DNA of 64,000 bases from Micrasema longulum. Lineage: Eukaryota > Arthropoda > Insecta > Trichoptera > Brachycentridae. Positions 54,285 through 64,000 of this stretch are shown one piece after another. The position numbers were made by a program, and so were the translations under genes. The stretch spans positions 1 through 64,000 of the forward strand of contig JAGVSM010001677.1 in assembly GCA_022494885.1 (NCBI GenBank), in the 5' to 3' direction. Under the pieces are notes generated by a model. That model made no database searches, was not told the origin of the DNA, and saw only the letters and a list, made by a program, of their open reading frames with translations. The stretch's first letter is position 1. Each line of letters opens with the position of its first letter.

Positions 54285-54725
54285 CCGTTTTTGTGAAAAT
54301 CACCTCAAGGGCGCTGTACAATAAATATATATCCCACCACGTCTTGCAGCTACAGAGCGCATAGGCGGTTGGGATTCTTGTTCCTCGTCTCCAATTATGA
54401 TATACAGGAGCTAGATTACAGCACGTCTTGCAGCCACAGAGCGCATAGACAATAAGAAATCTAGCCCCTATTTACATTTTTTTATTTATTTGACAATAAA
54501 GTTTAGAGATTTGGTGATATTTAAAAAAATAAATTTTTAAAAATAGATTACAAGTCTTGCAGCTTCTGAGCGCATGGACGGTTGGAATTCTAGACCTCAT
54601 TTACTAAATTAGGATATTTGATGGTTGATAACATTTACCTTTTGAAGCTAGATTACTAATCGTCTTGCAGCTACAAAGTGCATGGACGAGTGAAATTCTG
54701 GCACCTTAAAATTATCAATAAATTT
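54285..54725 (+). repeat. Four degenerate units of a CTTGCAGCTACAGAGCGC repeat
   Basis: The motif GTCTTGCAGCTACAGAGCGC followed by ATAGGCGGTTGG starts near 54343, 54424, 54552 and 54662, with spacing of 80-130 bp. A leading block GAAAATCACCTCAAGGGCGC (54295) is shared with 12255 and 47440. The arrangement resembles subterminal repeats of a DNA transposon. Confidence 0.72.
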
Positions 54726-54899
54726 ACAAAAACAAACATTGAGCATAATGGTAAATTTGTAAAGTGTTCGTGCTAAAAAGTAAACAATTAAAAACTAAAC
54801 AGATATTTCTAACTAAGCATTTCAACACTATGAATAGTAGATTTTGGGTAGTCACTAGTCACTTTATCTTGTTTTTCTGATTATTTGTACTTTGCAATG

Positions 54900-55275
54900 G
54901 TTATACGGCCGGTTGGACATTGCACTGCCCGCCCAATCGAGCTTGAATAAGAACATTTACTATTATATTATTTAGAAACATTTTTTTTCCGTAGTAAATA
55001 TACTTTATTACGTTTCCTGGGTAAGGTACCGTGTTTTTTTTATGCTAACCGATCGGAAGATTTTTTATTGAGTGTAGAGAATCAGTAATATAAAAAGTGG
55101 TTTCAGCGAGCATGTATCTACCGCGTAACAAATAATAATAATAAAAAATACGGAATGGATTGACTTTTTGTGCATTTATACTCGTCCGCCGGCCTTCGTA
55201 CCACGCCGTACCAGCCTACAGCCTACTAGCCACTCCGGGGTGATGCCACCGGTTAACGACAGCCAACCGCAATAC
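54900..55275. repeat. GC-patchy segment, partly related to 47780
   Basis: Contains CCCAATCGAGCTTGAATA and, from 55185, CGTCCGCCGGCCTTCGTACC and GCCTACTAGCCACTCCGGGG, partly shared with 47830-47960. It ends where the M1 element starts. Confidence 0.4.
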
Positions 55276-55284
55276 AAATGATTT

Positions 55285-55742
55285 ATATTTAAATTTATTT
55301 CAACAGCAAGGGAAAACATTTTTTAAAAGTGAATATGGAAGTCTAGGCATTTACAGGGCATGACCTGTCGCTGACTGGTTTAGGTGGCCACTTTACACAC
55401 TGTGTAACATTCACCATTCTACCCATGTTTGAACATCCCCATTTCCTCAACTCGTAAGAGAGTAAGTAACAGAGCTGAAACCTTTATCATGTGGGTGAGA
55501 TTCATCCGGCTAAACCAATTAACCTACTAGGCAACGCCTGAAAACAATTTTCCAATTTTGTGCTTCTTCTTTTACCAGGTAGTTAGTTCAACATGGTTTT
55601 GAATATGCCCAAATATGTGCAGACTGGCTGGATTCGGATGGTGTAAAATGACCACTTAAGGTCATAAGCCCTGTAAATGCCTATACTTCCATATTCCCTT
55701 AGCAAAAATGTTTTCCCTCGCTGTTGAAATAAATTTAAATAT
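55285..55742. mobile_element. Complete MITE M1 with about 100-bp TIRs
   Basis: The left end ATATTTAAATTTATTTCAAC then AGCAAGGGAAAACATTTTTT is complementary to the right end with few mismatches, and the symmetry continues through GGAATATGGAAGTCTAGGCA, ATTTACAGGGC and the CCACTTTACAC block: TIRs of about 100 bp. The interior has CCTCAACTCGTAAGAGAG and ACCTACTAGGCAACGCCTGA. There is no transposase. It is the only two-ended long copy in the window and defines the family (others at 10325, 36859, 37208, 39035, 45365, 59215, 61345). Confidence 0.88.
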
Positions 55743-55759
55743 GAAAAACTCCCTAGGGA

Positions 55760-56755
55760 GGAAATCCAGCCAGTCTACAAGCATTTGGACATACTCAAAC
55801 ATTGTAGAAATTATTTATCATTATATTTTTTGATCGAGATAAACAATAGTTATCGCTTTATCGTCGTTACGCGGGTAATGTCTGCTTGGTAAAATTTTAA
55901 AAATTGTTCACAAGATTAATAAAACAAATGTTAACGAAAAGCGCACTGTGGCGAAAAGACGAATTACATTCAATGATGTAATAATTTATATTTACACATA
56001 AGTTATTAGTTAAAAAATACTTGGTACACTTGCACTTATTTATTTGACCAATTAGCGCTTTCACCCTCCAATGGGCATCTTCAAACTGGTGTATATTATA
56101 CAGTGTAGGGATAATTTATATAAAACTAAATATTATCTTAAGCGTGGGTACATTTCAAAATAAGTTTAAAGTTTAAAAAAAGACATAATACGGAATATTT
56201 CAATGGAACAGAGTGAGACAAATTATTGAAACATGTGTTGGCGGTGTATTTTAAGAGAGGATTCTATTCAAAACATTTATTGTTTTATTACAATTTCATT
56301 AAGTTTCGTAAAAGGTTGGAAATATTTCAATCAAGGAGAGGAGCATGGAAATGGACCTACATTTGATGCTACTAGGATGTTCTTATATTTTAAGCACTGG
56401 ATGATGAAAGTTCACTTTGAATTGTGATATCAAATGATGTATAATTTTCACAACGACGCGCGACGACTTCAAGAATTTTTATGCAATGTTTAACGTAATG
56501 ATGGATTTTTTTATGAATATTATTTTATTAATAACGAAAAGGCCTGAAAAATACTATAATAAAATCGCCCCTAAATGATAGTTTTTGGATAAATCATAAG
56601 AACTCAAATATTTCGCACAACTCTTAAACCGTGGTTTTATATTTGACATCATTCTTAAATAAATCTTGAGTATGATATTTTATATATTTATAATCATGTT
56701 AAATTATTATTTCCATTTATATTTCGTGTATAAAAAATGTTTGTGTTGATTTTAG
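55760..56755. other. No gene seen
   Basis: Begins with a GTCTACAAGCATTTGGACAT block that accompanies M1 copies, and otherwise has only AT-rich DNA. A SINE-B-like 3' scrap (GGATAAATCATAAGAACTCA) stands at 56585-56610. Confidence 0.45.
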
Positions 56756-56759
56756 ACTA

Positions 56760-56870
56760 CTGGGTTTGTATTTTTTTTCATCTAAATTATACCTCGATAA
56801 GAGAGCACCTAGTAGCTTTGAAACCATCGGTAATTAAATACAAATTAAGTGGTTAAAAAATCTTTTCCAT
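56760..56870 (+). mobile_element. Penelope-like arm fragment
   Basis: ATTATACCTCGATAAGAGAG, then CTAGTAGCTTTGAAACCATC and GGTAATTAAATACAAATTAA, AAGTGGTTAAAAAA. GAAAC is intact here while the left half of the core is changed (CTCGATAA). Confidence 0.55.
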
Positions 56871-57121
56871 CAATATACACTTGAAAGTGAATTATTATAA
56901 CTAAGACTTGTTTGTTTTTTATAGTTTTATTTTAACTATTGTGTGTCATTTTTTCTAACAAATATATTGATAATCAACATAAATATTCGAGTTCACAATC
57001 ACACAACACGATTATTCACATAAAAAACTATTTCGATTGTAAAGGACATTTTAAGTCAGTCCGTATCCGTATTAGAATATGAAAAACAAGTTCGCTGTTC
57101 GAACTTTACATTTTTAAAAGT

Positions 57122-57268
57122 ATTACGAATTTGTCATTCTTGATAAATAACTAAATAAATGTTGTTCTTGATGAAGCTGAAATTTAAAAAAAAACGTTAC
57201 TAATTTGTCATTTTTGATAAATAACAAAATTAGCATTTTTCTTCATAAAGTTAAATATTTTATTTAAA
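57122..57268. repeat. Two-copy direct repeat
   Basis: A unit containing AATTTGTCATTCTTGATAAA, then TAAC-AAAT and a TTCTTGATGAAG-like block occurs twice about 74 bp apart with divergence. Confidence 0.6.
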
Positions 57269-57349
57269 AAATGTTTTTTTAAGCAACAAATTGTTGAAAT
57301 ATTTTACTGACTACATAGAACTGGTGTCGTCAACTAACAATTCGCACCT

Positions 57350-57645
57350 TAACATTAATGCTGTCGCTCTCGCACTTTTCTCGTGTCCCTCTCCAGCCGG
57401 CGTTTTGGTGGTATACCCTCTCGCTCTCCCTCGCTAGGCGTCTCACCTGGATTCGCCGACTCTGTCGTTTCCCTCCTCTCGCCATAATTCCGTCTCATTG
57501 TGTACCTCGTATGGTCGTGTTTTGTACGGCCGCCTCGCTCCGGCAGCCGGGAGCCAGCTATGCTCGTCCCTCTCCGAAGTTAGTCAGGTAGTGAGAATGT
57601 CACCGACCCGAGTTTAGTGCAGCATCAAAATATTAAATGTGCGCG
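57350..57645. promoter_or_regulatory. CpG-rich island, candidate promoter/first exon
   Basis: A sharp GC- and CpG-rich block with CTCTCGCTCTCC-type pyrimidine runs in otherwise AT-rich DNA. On the minus strand an ATG at 57498 opens a short frame (MRRNYGERRETTESANP) that runs into a perfect donor, CCAG/GTGAGA, at 57447. On the plus strand GTTAGTCAG/GTAGTG could also be a donor. The 77-codon plus frame has no family likeness. Likely a promoter or untranslated/first exon of a gene outside the window; direction not decidable. Confidence 0.4.
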
Positions 57646-57699
57646 GCCTTTATTAGCATACTAATCAATTAATCTCTACAATAGGGAAATATCACATAC

Positions 57700-58225
57700 T
57701 ACGAATACCGATAAAAATATATGAAATGGATTTAGAATAATTATTTGCATTGTCATAATAAATATGGATATTGTCGATAAATGTTTTCATATATGTATAA
57801 CTTGAAAAATTAATTATAAAAAATATGTCACTAGAAAAACACGACATGTTTGGCATTGATAGTTGTGACGTCAAGATTCATGACGATGTTCCATGAAAAT
57901 TTGAACGGCTAGGAACAAAGTTGAAATTTTACACGAATCGTGACGTATTAGAGGCGTGGCAAATGCAATGACCGTTTTTGCGGGAAATCAAAATTACAAA
58001 TTAAAAAATATTTTTAAAATATTTTATTAAAATTTTTAAATATTTTATATGCTGGTAAGTAGCAAAAAATATTTTTTTTACAGGACACTATTTTTTTTAC
58101 GTGATATTTCCTTATTTATCATGGTTCGAAAATATCACGATATTTAGATAATTATCAAAATATCCGAAATTATATATGCGAGTACATACTCGTACTTTTA
58201 AAAATAATATTTTGTACGAATGAAC
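57700..58225. other. No gene seen
   Basis: AT-rich DNA with no recognised element. Confidence 0.4.
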
Positions 58226-58229
58226 TCAC

Positions 58230-58475
58230 TGTGTGTCCACGCGGACGAAGAATACAGTTATGTATGTGAAATAGAACCAGAACCCTCAATGAGTGTTTTC
58301 AGCTCGATGACTGCTCTCAAGTGAAAATCATGAGCAAGGAAATCGAGTGGAGATGAGCCTGCCTCGTTGAGTAGTGGTTGACACGTTTATCTACCAATCT
58401 CGAGGTCCCAAGTTCGATTCCTAGCAGTCTGGACGTAAAATATTGATTATTATTAATTTACCCAAATATACTATT
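58230..58475 (+). mobile_element. SINE-D, tRNA-like head behind a long leader
   Basis: The leader has CACGCGGACGAAGAATACAG, CAGAACCCTCAATGAGTG, TCGATGACTGCTCTCAAGTG and GGAAATCGAGTGGAGATGAG. It is followed by a tRNA-like head CTGCCTCGTTGAGTAGTGG with B-box AAGTTCGATTCCTAG, and then TTATTATTAATTTACCC. The leader is shared with 46550 and 58640-58800. Confidence 0.7.
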
Positions 58476-58476
58476 A

Positions 58477-58800
58477 ATTTACCCAAATATTTCATTTTGA
58501 GGGCAATTGTCAACGAGTTGTAAATAACTCACTATTAGAAAATGGGATCAAGTTGGGGTAGAGTGGGATCCGAGCCACGGTCCTTTGAGCCGAGAGTCCG
58601 AGACACTAGCCACGGGACCACAACCCATAGCATAGGCGATCGCGTCAACCGCAACACGGTTAGGCGGACTTATCTCCACTCGATTACCTTTTTCGGGATA
58701 GTATATACACCCGAGAGTAGCCATCGAGTCGAAATCGCTCGTCCAGGGCTATGATTCGATTTTACACACGGAATTGTATTCTTCATCCGCCTGGACGCAG
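58477..58800 (-). mobile_element. SINE-B, copy 4, with leader
   Basis: Reversed: leader (CTGCGTCCAGGCGGATGAAG, AGCCCTGGACGAGCGATTTC, TCGATGGCTACTCTCGGGTG, GGTAATCGAGTGGAG), then head GGGTTGTGGTCCCGTGGCTA and TCGGCTCAAAGGACCGTGG with a damaged B-box (CTCGGATCCCAC), then CCCAACTTGATCCCATTTTC. It shows that SINE-B has the same leader as SINE-D. It lies tail to tail with SINE-D. Confidence 0.82.
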
Positions 58801-58804
58801 AAAG

Positions 58805-59210
58805 TTACCTCTTAAAGACATACATATTATTGTATGGTCCCTTCGTTTGTGAAATGAGGCGTAGTTTCAGCACCTCAAACGTGTAATTGGGACTAACTAT
58901 ATGGTGGCCAAGTAGATAGTAGAAGGGGCCGGGCCACCAATTTGGGGGCATTTGTCCGAAAGTCTCCAGTCTCTGGTGACCGCTGACCAAGGCGGTCTGG
59001 GGCAGCTGGGGCAGCTGGGAACGTCATTCAATTAGGGCGCCTTTCCTGCTGCGGCCCAGGACATAATATTCTGCAGAACGAAAATAAATTGTATGAAAGA
59101 GCAGGCACAACTTATTGTTTGCGTCGGTACTAGCAAAAGTATTTAAATATTTAAAAATAAATGCGGGAAAAATTTACTAAAAAACATACCGTACAAATTA
59201 ATTGGAACAA
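58805..59210. other. No gene seen
   Basis: A GC-richer patch at 58920-59060 (GGGGCCGGGCCACC, GGTGACCGCTGACCAAGGCG, TGCTGCGGCCCAGGA) resembles no element I know; the rest is AT-rich. Confidence 0.35.
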
Positions 59211-59214
59211 GAAC

Positions 59215-59425
59215 AACAGAACGGTTTCAGCTCCTTTACTTCACAAAAGTCAACAGATGGAAGAGTTGAGGAAATGTGGATGTTCAAACATAGGCAGAAT
59301 GGTGAATGTTACACAGTGTGTAAAGTGGTTACTCAAACCAGCCAATGACAGGTCATAAGCCCTGTAAATGCCTAGACTTCCATATTCTCTTCTTAAAAAT
59401 GTTTTCCCTCTCTGTTGCAAAAAGT
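59215..59425 (-). mobile_element. MITE M1 arm
   Basis: Reversed M1 arm: complement begins TTGCAACAGAGAGGGAAAAC, AGAATATGGAAGTCTAGGCA, CTTATGACCTGTCATTGGCT, CCACTTTACACACTGTGTAA and CATCTGTTGACTTTTGTGAA. The overlapping short frames are incidental. Confidence 0.83.
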
Positions 59426-60154
59426 TTTAACTGGAACAAGCAAAATATTTTAAATAATCTGTTTTGTTTTGAGTGTCAAGTGACAAATGAATACATTTAC
59501 TCTACAGAAGAAGTTATTTTGCGTTTTCACTTATACCTACCGGAGATGGGTCCAATTAGACCCATTGCAAATGATCAATTATGGGTTAAGTATTTTTTAT
59601 ACAATAATTTTCGTAACTAAATCTTGAAAAAATGTACACAAAACTTTGCCCATATAAAACTATTTAGAGTATATTTTAGTGAAAGGATAATATTATAAAA
59701 TCCACAATAATGCCTAAAAGGCGACATTAAAAAGTGGGGCTAATTTGACTCAACACCGCCACGCACGTATTTTTTGAGCCAGCGGGTTTTAAGAGTTAAA
59801 CTGTGGATTTATGTAATCAAAGTCATTGACATATTAATGAGACCTCAAAAATAATGACACTTAACTCATGCCCAAATGCTCAGTCATGCCCAACGCGTAT
59901 TTAGTCGCTCTTCGACTAGGCGTGACGTTTAGAATCAAAACCAAAATGCCTGTTTGTGTCATATAAGCGTGTAAAAACTTTTCGGATAAACATTGTAAAA
60001 ATAATTGGTAAATATTTGTTATTTTATTGTACGCTTTATAATATAAATAATATAGGTGTAAATAAATTAAATATGAACTTAAATACGTAGTGTTTAAAAC
60101 TGTCTGAACATTCTGTAAATTATCTCTGTACATTAAGTATTCTTTGTGGTAGAA

Positions 60155-60220
60155 AACGAATTTCCACGCGGATGCGGGGCGAGAAATAGCGGGGGGCGAA
60201 GCCCTAGGGTTTCTACGATA
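60155..60220. repeat. CACGCGGATG repeat scrap
   Basis: TTCCACGCGGATGCGGGGCG followed by GGGGGCGAAGCCCTAGGGTT resembles the CACGCGGACGAAGTCGCGGGC block that is very common at repeat ends in lepidopteran genomes. It is the strongest single hint, though not proof, of the order. Confidence 0.45.
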
Positions 60221-60299
60221 TAATAGACTGTATTTTAATTTTAAGATAATAAGTGAATATCCTCGATATGCGGTATGCAGTGTCAATCGGTCACAACCC

Positions 60300-60650
60300 C
60301 AACGAATGAGATGGATTAGGAATGGATGCCATCACTAACGTAGTTCGTTCTTGATGGAATTGCGGTGGTCCGACTGGTCAATTGCGAGCGGCTTCAACAC
60401 TAGGACAGGCCCCCGATCTGGGGCTAAACACTGGTGGTTGGTGGAAACAAAGTCTATGATGCGGCACACGTTCAACGAAATAAACGCGCAATTCACTACC
60501 CGAGGTCTTTGTGTGGCGGACGATCAAAAGATACTGGCGGGGGGAAGTGAACAGATGTTGTGTTTAAAAGGGATGTTGAGTTGTGACAATATTTTAATGC
60601 ATACCCACATAATTCGCAACCACTTTGTTTATTCTCACATGTAAAAAAAA
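60300..60650 (+). other. GC-richer segment with 97-codon frame, unidentified
   Basis: The frame encodes a peptide with LRWSDWSIASGFNTRTGPRS and KHWWLVETKSMMRHTFNEIN. Composition differs from its flanks, and it could be an exon or TE relic. I do not recognise it and see no splice sites that would join it to anything. Confidence 0.25.
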
Positions 60651-60939
60651 AGAAGTATATTGTTAAGTGTTCTCGGCACGGGTAACCCCAGAGAGGTCAT
60701 ATTATTTTTATTATTAATCTTTATTTATAGTGGGAAAAAAAATTAATAAATAAAATAAATAAAGAAATGAACAAAGTTTAAAACAATAATTATTCAAATA
60801 CAAATATTATTTTTTGTAAACGTCAAACCACGCCTAGCGGCGCAATTGCGAAGCTCTTATTAGTGACAGGGATGCACTAATAATAATACGTTTTTAAAAT
60901 ATAATAAACTTTAGTTAATATTATTTTTGCATTCCCCGA

Positions 60940-61215
60940 AATCCAATGAAAATTAATAAATGGGTTGAAATTACAAGGAAGGAAATACCTGATTGGGATC
61001 CACCAAAAACTAATGTCGATTGTTAACATTAAAATACTTTATTTTTTTAATGTTAAAAAAATAGTATCCTCCAATTCTTGGTAGTATATGCATTCTTGCT
61101 GAATGCAACCCTGGAGTGAATAAACTAACTCGGTAACTATGGTACATTTTCGTGTCACTACTTTAAAAAATATTTTACTCTATAGGGCACGTCTATGTAT
61201 TAATATGTCAATGAT
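60940..61215 (-). repeat. Dispersed repeat family E, uninterrupted copy
   Basis: Its complement aligns with 6185-6640 but without the hairpin MITE, giving the empty-site version: TTTATTCACTCCAGGGTTGC where the 6-kb copy has about 140 extra bases. Confidence 0.85.
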
Positions 61216-61344
61216 CACGGTGTTTTCATTTGTTCTTTTGACTAATTTGGAGGAGTTTTAAGTACGGATATAACACATAGAGCACACTTCTATGACGTAC
61301 TGCCAAAAAGCGGAGAATGTTGGAGTAAACCTAGCATTTAAAAA

Positions 61345-61430
61345 CCTAAACCTAGTTTAAACTAGCTAATGTCAGATCATAAGCACTGTAAATGCATAGA
61401 CTTTCATATTCCCTTCATAAGAGAGTTTTT
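61345..61430 (-). repeat. MITE M1 fragment
   Basis: GTCAGATCATAAGCACTGTA, then GCATAGACTTTCATATTCCC and TTCATAAGAGAG correspond to one arm of M1 in reverse. Confidence 0.6.
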
Positions 61431-62530
61431 AATGTTCGTTTATGTCGTCTTAATAATATAACAATTTTTGTAATTGCCTTTTTACATTTTCCATCACGAG
61501 GCTGACAAGTTATTAACATATTTTGAAAAATTACATATTTGCATATATAAATACTGAAAAGATTTAAGATTAAAGCATGATGATTGTAACAATAAAAAAA
61601 CACAAGAAATATGCTCACAAACATTATCACATGAATTCCGGTTTTCGAAGTTAAGTTTTGATAAATTATTGATGAACTACCGATCAATTGAACGAAGTTG
61701 CGCAGAAAGCAGCCAGTCCTCAGTTTTGATAAAATAAGATATTAGTGTTATCGGGTGCAGTAAGGTCAATTCTATATTCTGCTAAAAACAGCCAGGCCAC
61801 GTTCATACACGAAACTGTAATAATCACCCTCTGAAAATATTACGGTGTAGATACTGATGGGAAGATTAATGCCTTCAGAAATCTAGTTCTATTAAGCAAA
61901 TTTAAGTGGATAAATACACAAATATTTTAATTTTATAAATTCATCAATTCATTGTCACATTTAAAGTTTGAACAAGGTATCATTCAATATTAGATCTGGC
62001 CGTTTTCCGCAAAATGCGTATTTTAGGATGTGTGCTCAGTGGTCAGACAGGCTTTAAAAAATCACAAAAAATCCTCTTACACATAAAGAAATTAGTTTTC
62101 TTGAATGAATGTAAGCGTAGAAATGATCATCAAATGTACATTATACTCAAATAAATTTTAATTAGCATTTGTTTTGAAAATGATCCACGTTATATGTTGC
62201 AGTATTTATACATATAAGATTTATTATATTACATCTTTAAATTTATTAAATTAAAATATACGCCTAAATATTTATCAATCGCACATTTAATTTCATTTCA
62301 TTTCGATATGTAATTTAAAAAAAATATGACTAATGTCAATTTGTGCATAGTGTAATTATTGATCTGTCTTTCTTCGATTATCATTACATTAAATATTTTT
62401 TTTCAAAAGTCCTGACCCCCAGAAAAAATTGTTGATTTACAGTTTATTATTAATAAAATAAAACATTACAGTATCGTTTTTGATTGACTTGGATTTCGTA
62501 AGATACGCTTGTCATTTCTTGAGTTCGTTT
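61430..62530. other. No gene seen
   Basis: AT-rich DNA with short meaningless frames; no recognised element. Confidence 0.45.
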
Positions 62531-62536
62531 TGTGCG

Positions 62537-62577
62537 GTTACTAATACTAATACGAATAACGTATTAGTATTTGTAAC
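62537..62577. repeat. 18-bp hairpin
   Basis: GTTACTAATACTAATACG and its complement (17 of 18 paired) are separated by AATAA. It is a compact stem-loop in AT-rich DNA with no neighbouring coding sequence. Confidence 0.85.
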
Positions 62578-62579
62578 TG

Positions 62580-63205
62580 CACATGCACACACGCAGCTTG
62601 TTCATAAATGTACGCAGAAATGTGGCATGTTAAAAAAATAAACGATGAAATAAGCTTGGTCGAAACTATGGTCTTCGATTAGAATGACAGCTGTCAAACT
62701 AATTTCATTAGTGATGGGAAATTACTGATCACTGATCAAATCGGTTTTATCAGTTATTTCATGCAATCATGAAACTCTGTTTCCGAAAATTGATATAAAA
62801 TACGCAAAAACAAGCCTATTATAGTGTGTACACCAAAAAATAAGACGTTTTTACTTTTTTTATGAATAACATCAAATGATTTTTTTTTATTCGATCAATT
62901 TACATTCATCGATTTGTCCCATCTCTAAAGTTTTTGCAAAATGATGTAACCTTGTAAGAACGTCGTTAATAATTAAGTTTATTTTAGTTTTCTTTTAGTT
63001 TTAAAGCTGATTAATGTTGATTTACGTGTCAAGCATTGTACTAAAAAAAATAATTAACACGCCAGATACGAATAACTTTTCGTGTGTCAATAAATAACCC
63101 CTTTGACGTTACTACAAAGTTATGTCCTCACATTTTCTGACAAATGTCATTCTAATCAAGCTATATTTAAAGATTATAGGTCGTAAATATTTTTATAAGT
63201 AACCC
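62580..63205. other. No gene seen
   Basis: AT-rich, no exons. CATTCTAATCAAGC near 63150 and TAGAATGACAGCTGTCAAAC near 62680 are the only patches of higher complexity. Confidence 0.4.
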
Positions 63206-63210
63206 TTTTC

Positions 63211-63525
63211 TTATACCGGGCATAAATAGTTACATCGGGTATAGATATTCCGTGGTATAAGGAAATCTAATAAGTACGGCCCATTTAATATTTTGGGAAC
63301 CAAAAATCTGATACTTCTTTTCCCGAATTCAGAGTAATATTTGCTGTAATAATTGTGCCAATTCTGAGCCCTATTCGCTATTTTACACAAATAAGGTTTA
63401 TATAAAGGAAGAATTTTTTGGTGTCTACTGTTTTCGACAAAAACTACTTCATTGGACGAATATGTGATTACACCTTGTTTAACACACCTTGACAGGTACC
63501 TATTTAAACGTATTTTAATAACCAA
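63211..63525 (-). pseudogene. Possible LINE C-terminal remnant
   Basis: The 104-codon frame has KQGVITYSSNEVVFVENSRH, QKILPLYKPYLCKIANRA and SEFGKRSIRFLVPKILNGPY. The last segment resembles the xxGxxSIRFxGPKIWNxLP motif at the end of Jockey-like proteins. The rest is not recognisable. Confidence 0.42.
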
Positions 63526-63529
63526 AGTA

Positions 63530-64000
63530 ACAAAATATTTAGTTAGTACTTGTACCTTGCATAACTCGTTCTATAAATAATATACATTAAAAACAAACGG
63601 GTTATTTTTCAGTGTCATTCCTGCGTGGCGACATTATTCAGAAAACATACGTTTGTATAGGTACTTAATACGCATACAGTTTTTGCTCATCCGGGCCTAA
63701 GGGGGTATCTAGCAGTAGCGAATGGTGATTTTATTTAGAGGTAAGCTATAAAAAAATGACATATATTTATACCTACATAGAAAGTACATAACATAATGTA
63801 AGTAATATTTTATTTTATTAACATAAACGGCAAACCTGCCTTTTACAAAAAAATATAATACCAACACATTTAGCTTGATATTTATTTTTATTATTTTTAA
63901 AAACATAAATTTCCTTATACCCAAGATTGATAATATATATTATGTTATTTTATATATACTATAAACTGATATTTTTCTGTGGTTCTGTGCGATACAACAA
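63530..64000. other. No gene seen
   Basis: AT-rich DNA to the end of the window; the 71-codon minus frame at 63709-63924 has no recognisable content. Confidence 0.4.

Noticed and set aside
57358..57591. 77-codon plus-strand frame in the CpG island
   Set aside because: Arg/Leu/Ser-rich translation typical of GC-rich noncoding DNA; no family likeness.

Overview
The window reads as AT-rich, intron-bearing insect nuclear DNA. It holds the 3' part of one conserved gene, one complete conserved gene, and a dense layer of decayed mobile elements. A lepidopteran source fits best: tRNA-headed SINEs, RTE/R1/Jockey/CR1-type LINE fragments, a LINE tail with CTCCTAAACGG and scraps containing CACGCGGA. The order is an inference; insect is well supported by the virilizer protein and the mariner element.

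Genes, both on the + strand. (1) The last three coding exons (13938-19422) encode the zinc finger, RING and C-terminus of a ZNRF1/ZNRF2-type E3 ubiquitin ligase. Its 5' exon(s) were not found and are probably upstream of the window. Its 3' UTR runs to a polyadenylation signal near 20810. (2) virilizer (vir/VIRMA), nine coding exons from 24600 to 41864, encodes about 2,086 residues. It is the large scaffold of the METTL3-METTL14-associated m6A writer complex and is needed in flies for Sxl-dependent splicing. Exon junctions, phases and the final stop were traced by hand. The only awkward junction is exon 5 to exon 6.

Layout. 1-13.9 kb: no recognised host exon; a two-monomer satellite (3.0-3.7 kb), a 31-bp tandem array (11.1-11.3 kb), LINE and SINE remnants, a decayed DNA-transposon protein (8.7-9.5 kb), palindromic elements, and one unusual non-repetitive stretch at 7.25-7.6 kb. 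13.9-20.8 kb: ZNRF exons with TE-filled introns. 20.9-24.6 kb: LINE ends, an 860-bp mariner copy with two catalytic Asp-to-Asn changes, and a TATA/initiator-like segment upstream of vir. 24.6-43.7 kb: vir with SINEs, MITEs and antisense LINE fragments in its introns. 43.7-64 kb: no recognised host exon; SINEs, MITEs, LINE fragments, short tandem repeats and a CpG-rich island at 57.4 kb that could be a promoter or first exon.

The most interesting structures are palindromic elements that carry hammerhead-ribozyme-like cores (CUGAAGA, a hairpin, then GAAAC), as in Penelope-like elements. One at 52188-52461 has 60-bp arms (59/60 identical) and a 14-bp target-site duplication. Also notable are a three-copy dispersed repeat with paired CRE-like and CCAAT-like sites, a 26-bp inverted duplication linking a LINE to a neighbouring element, and a SYEKRAP heptad array inside Virilizer. 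No search could be run; family names rest on motif recognition.
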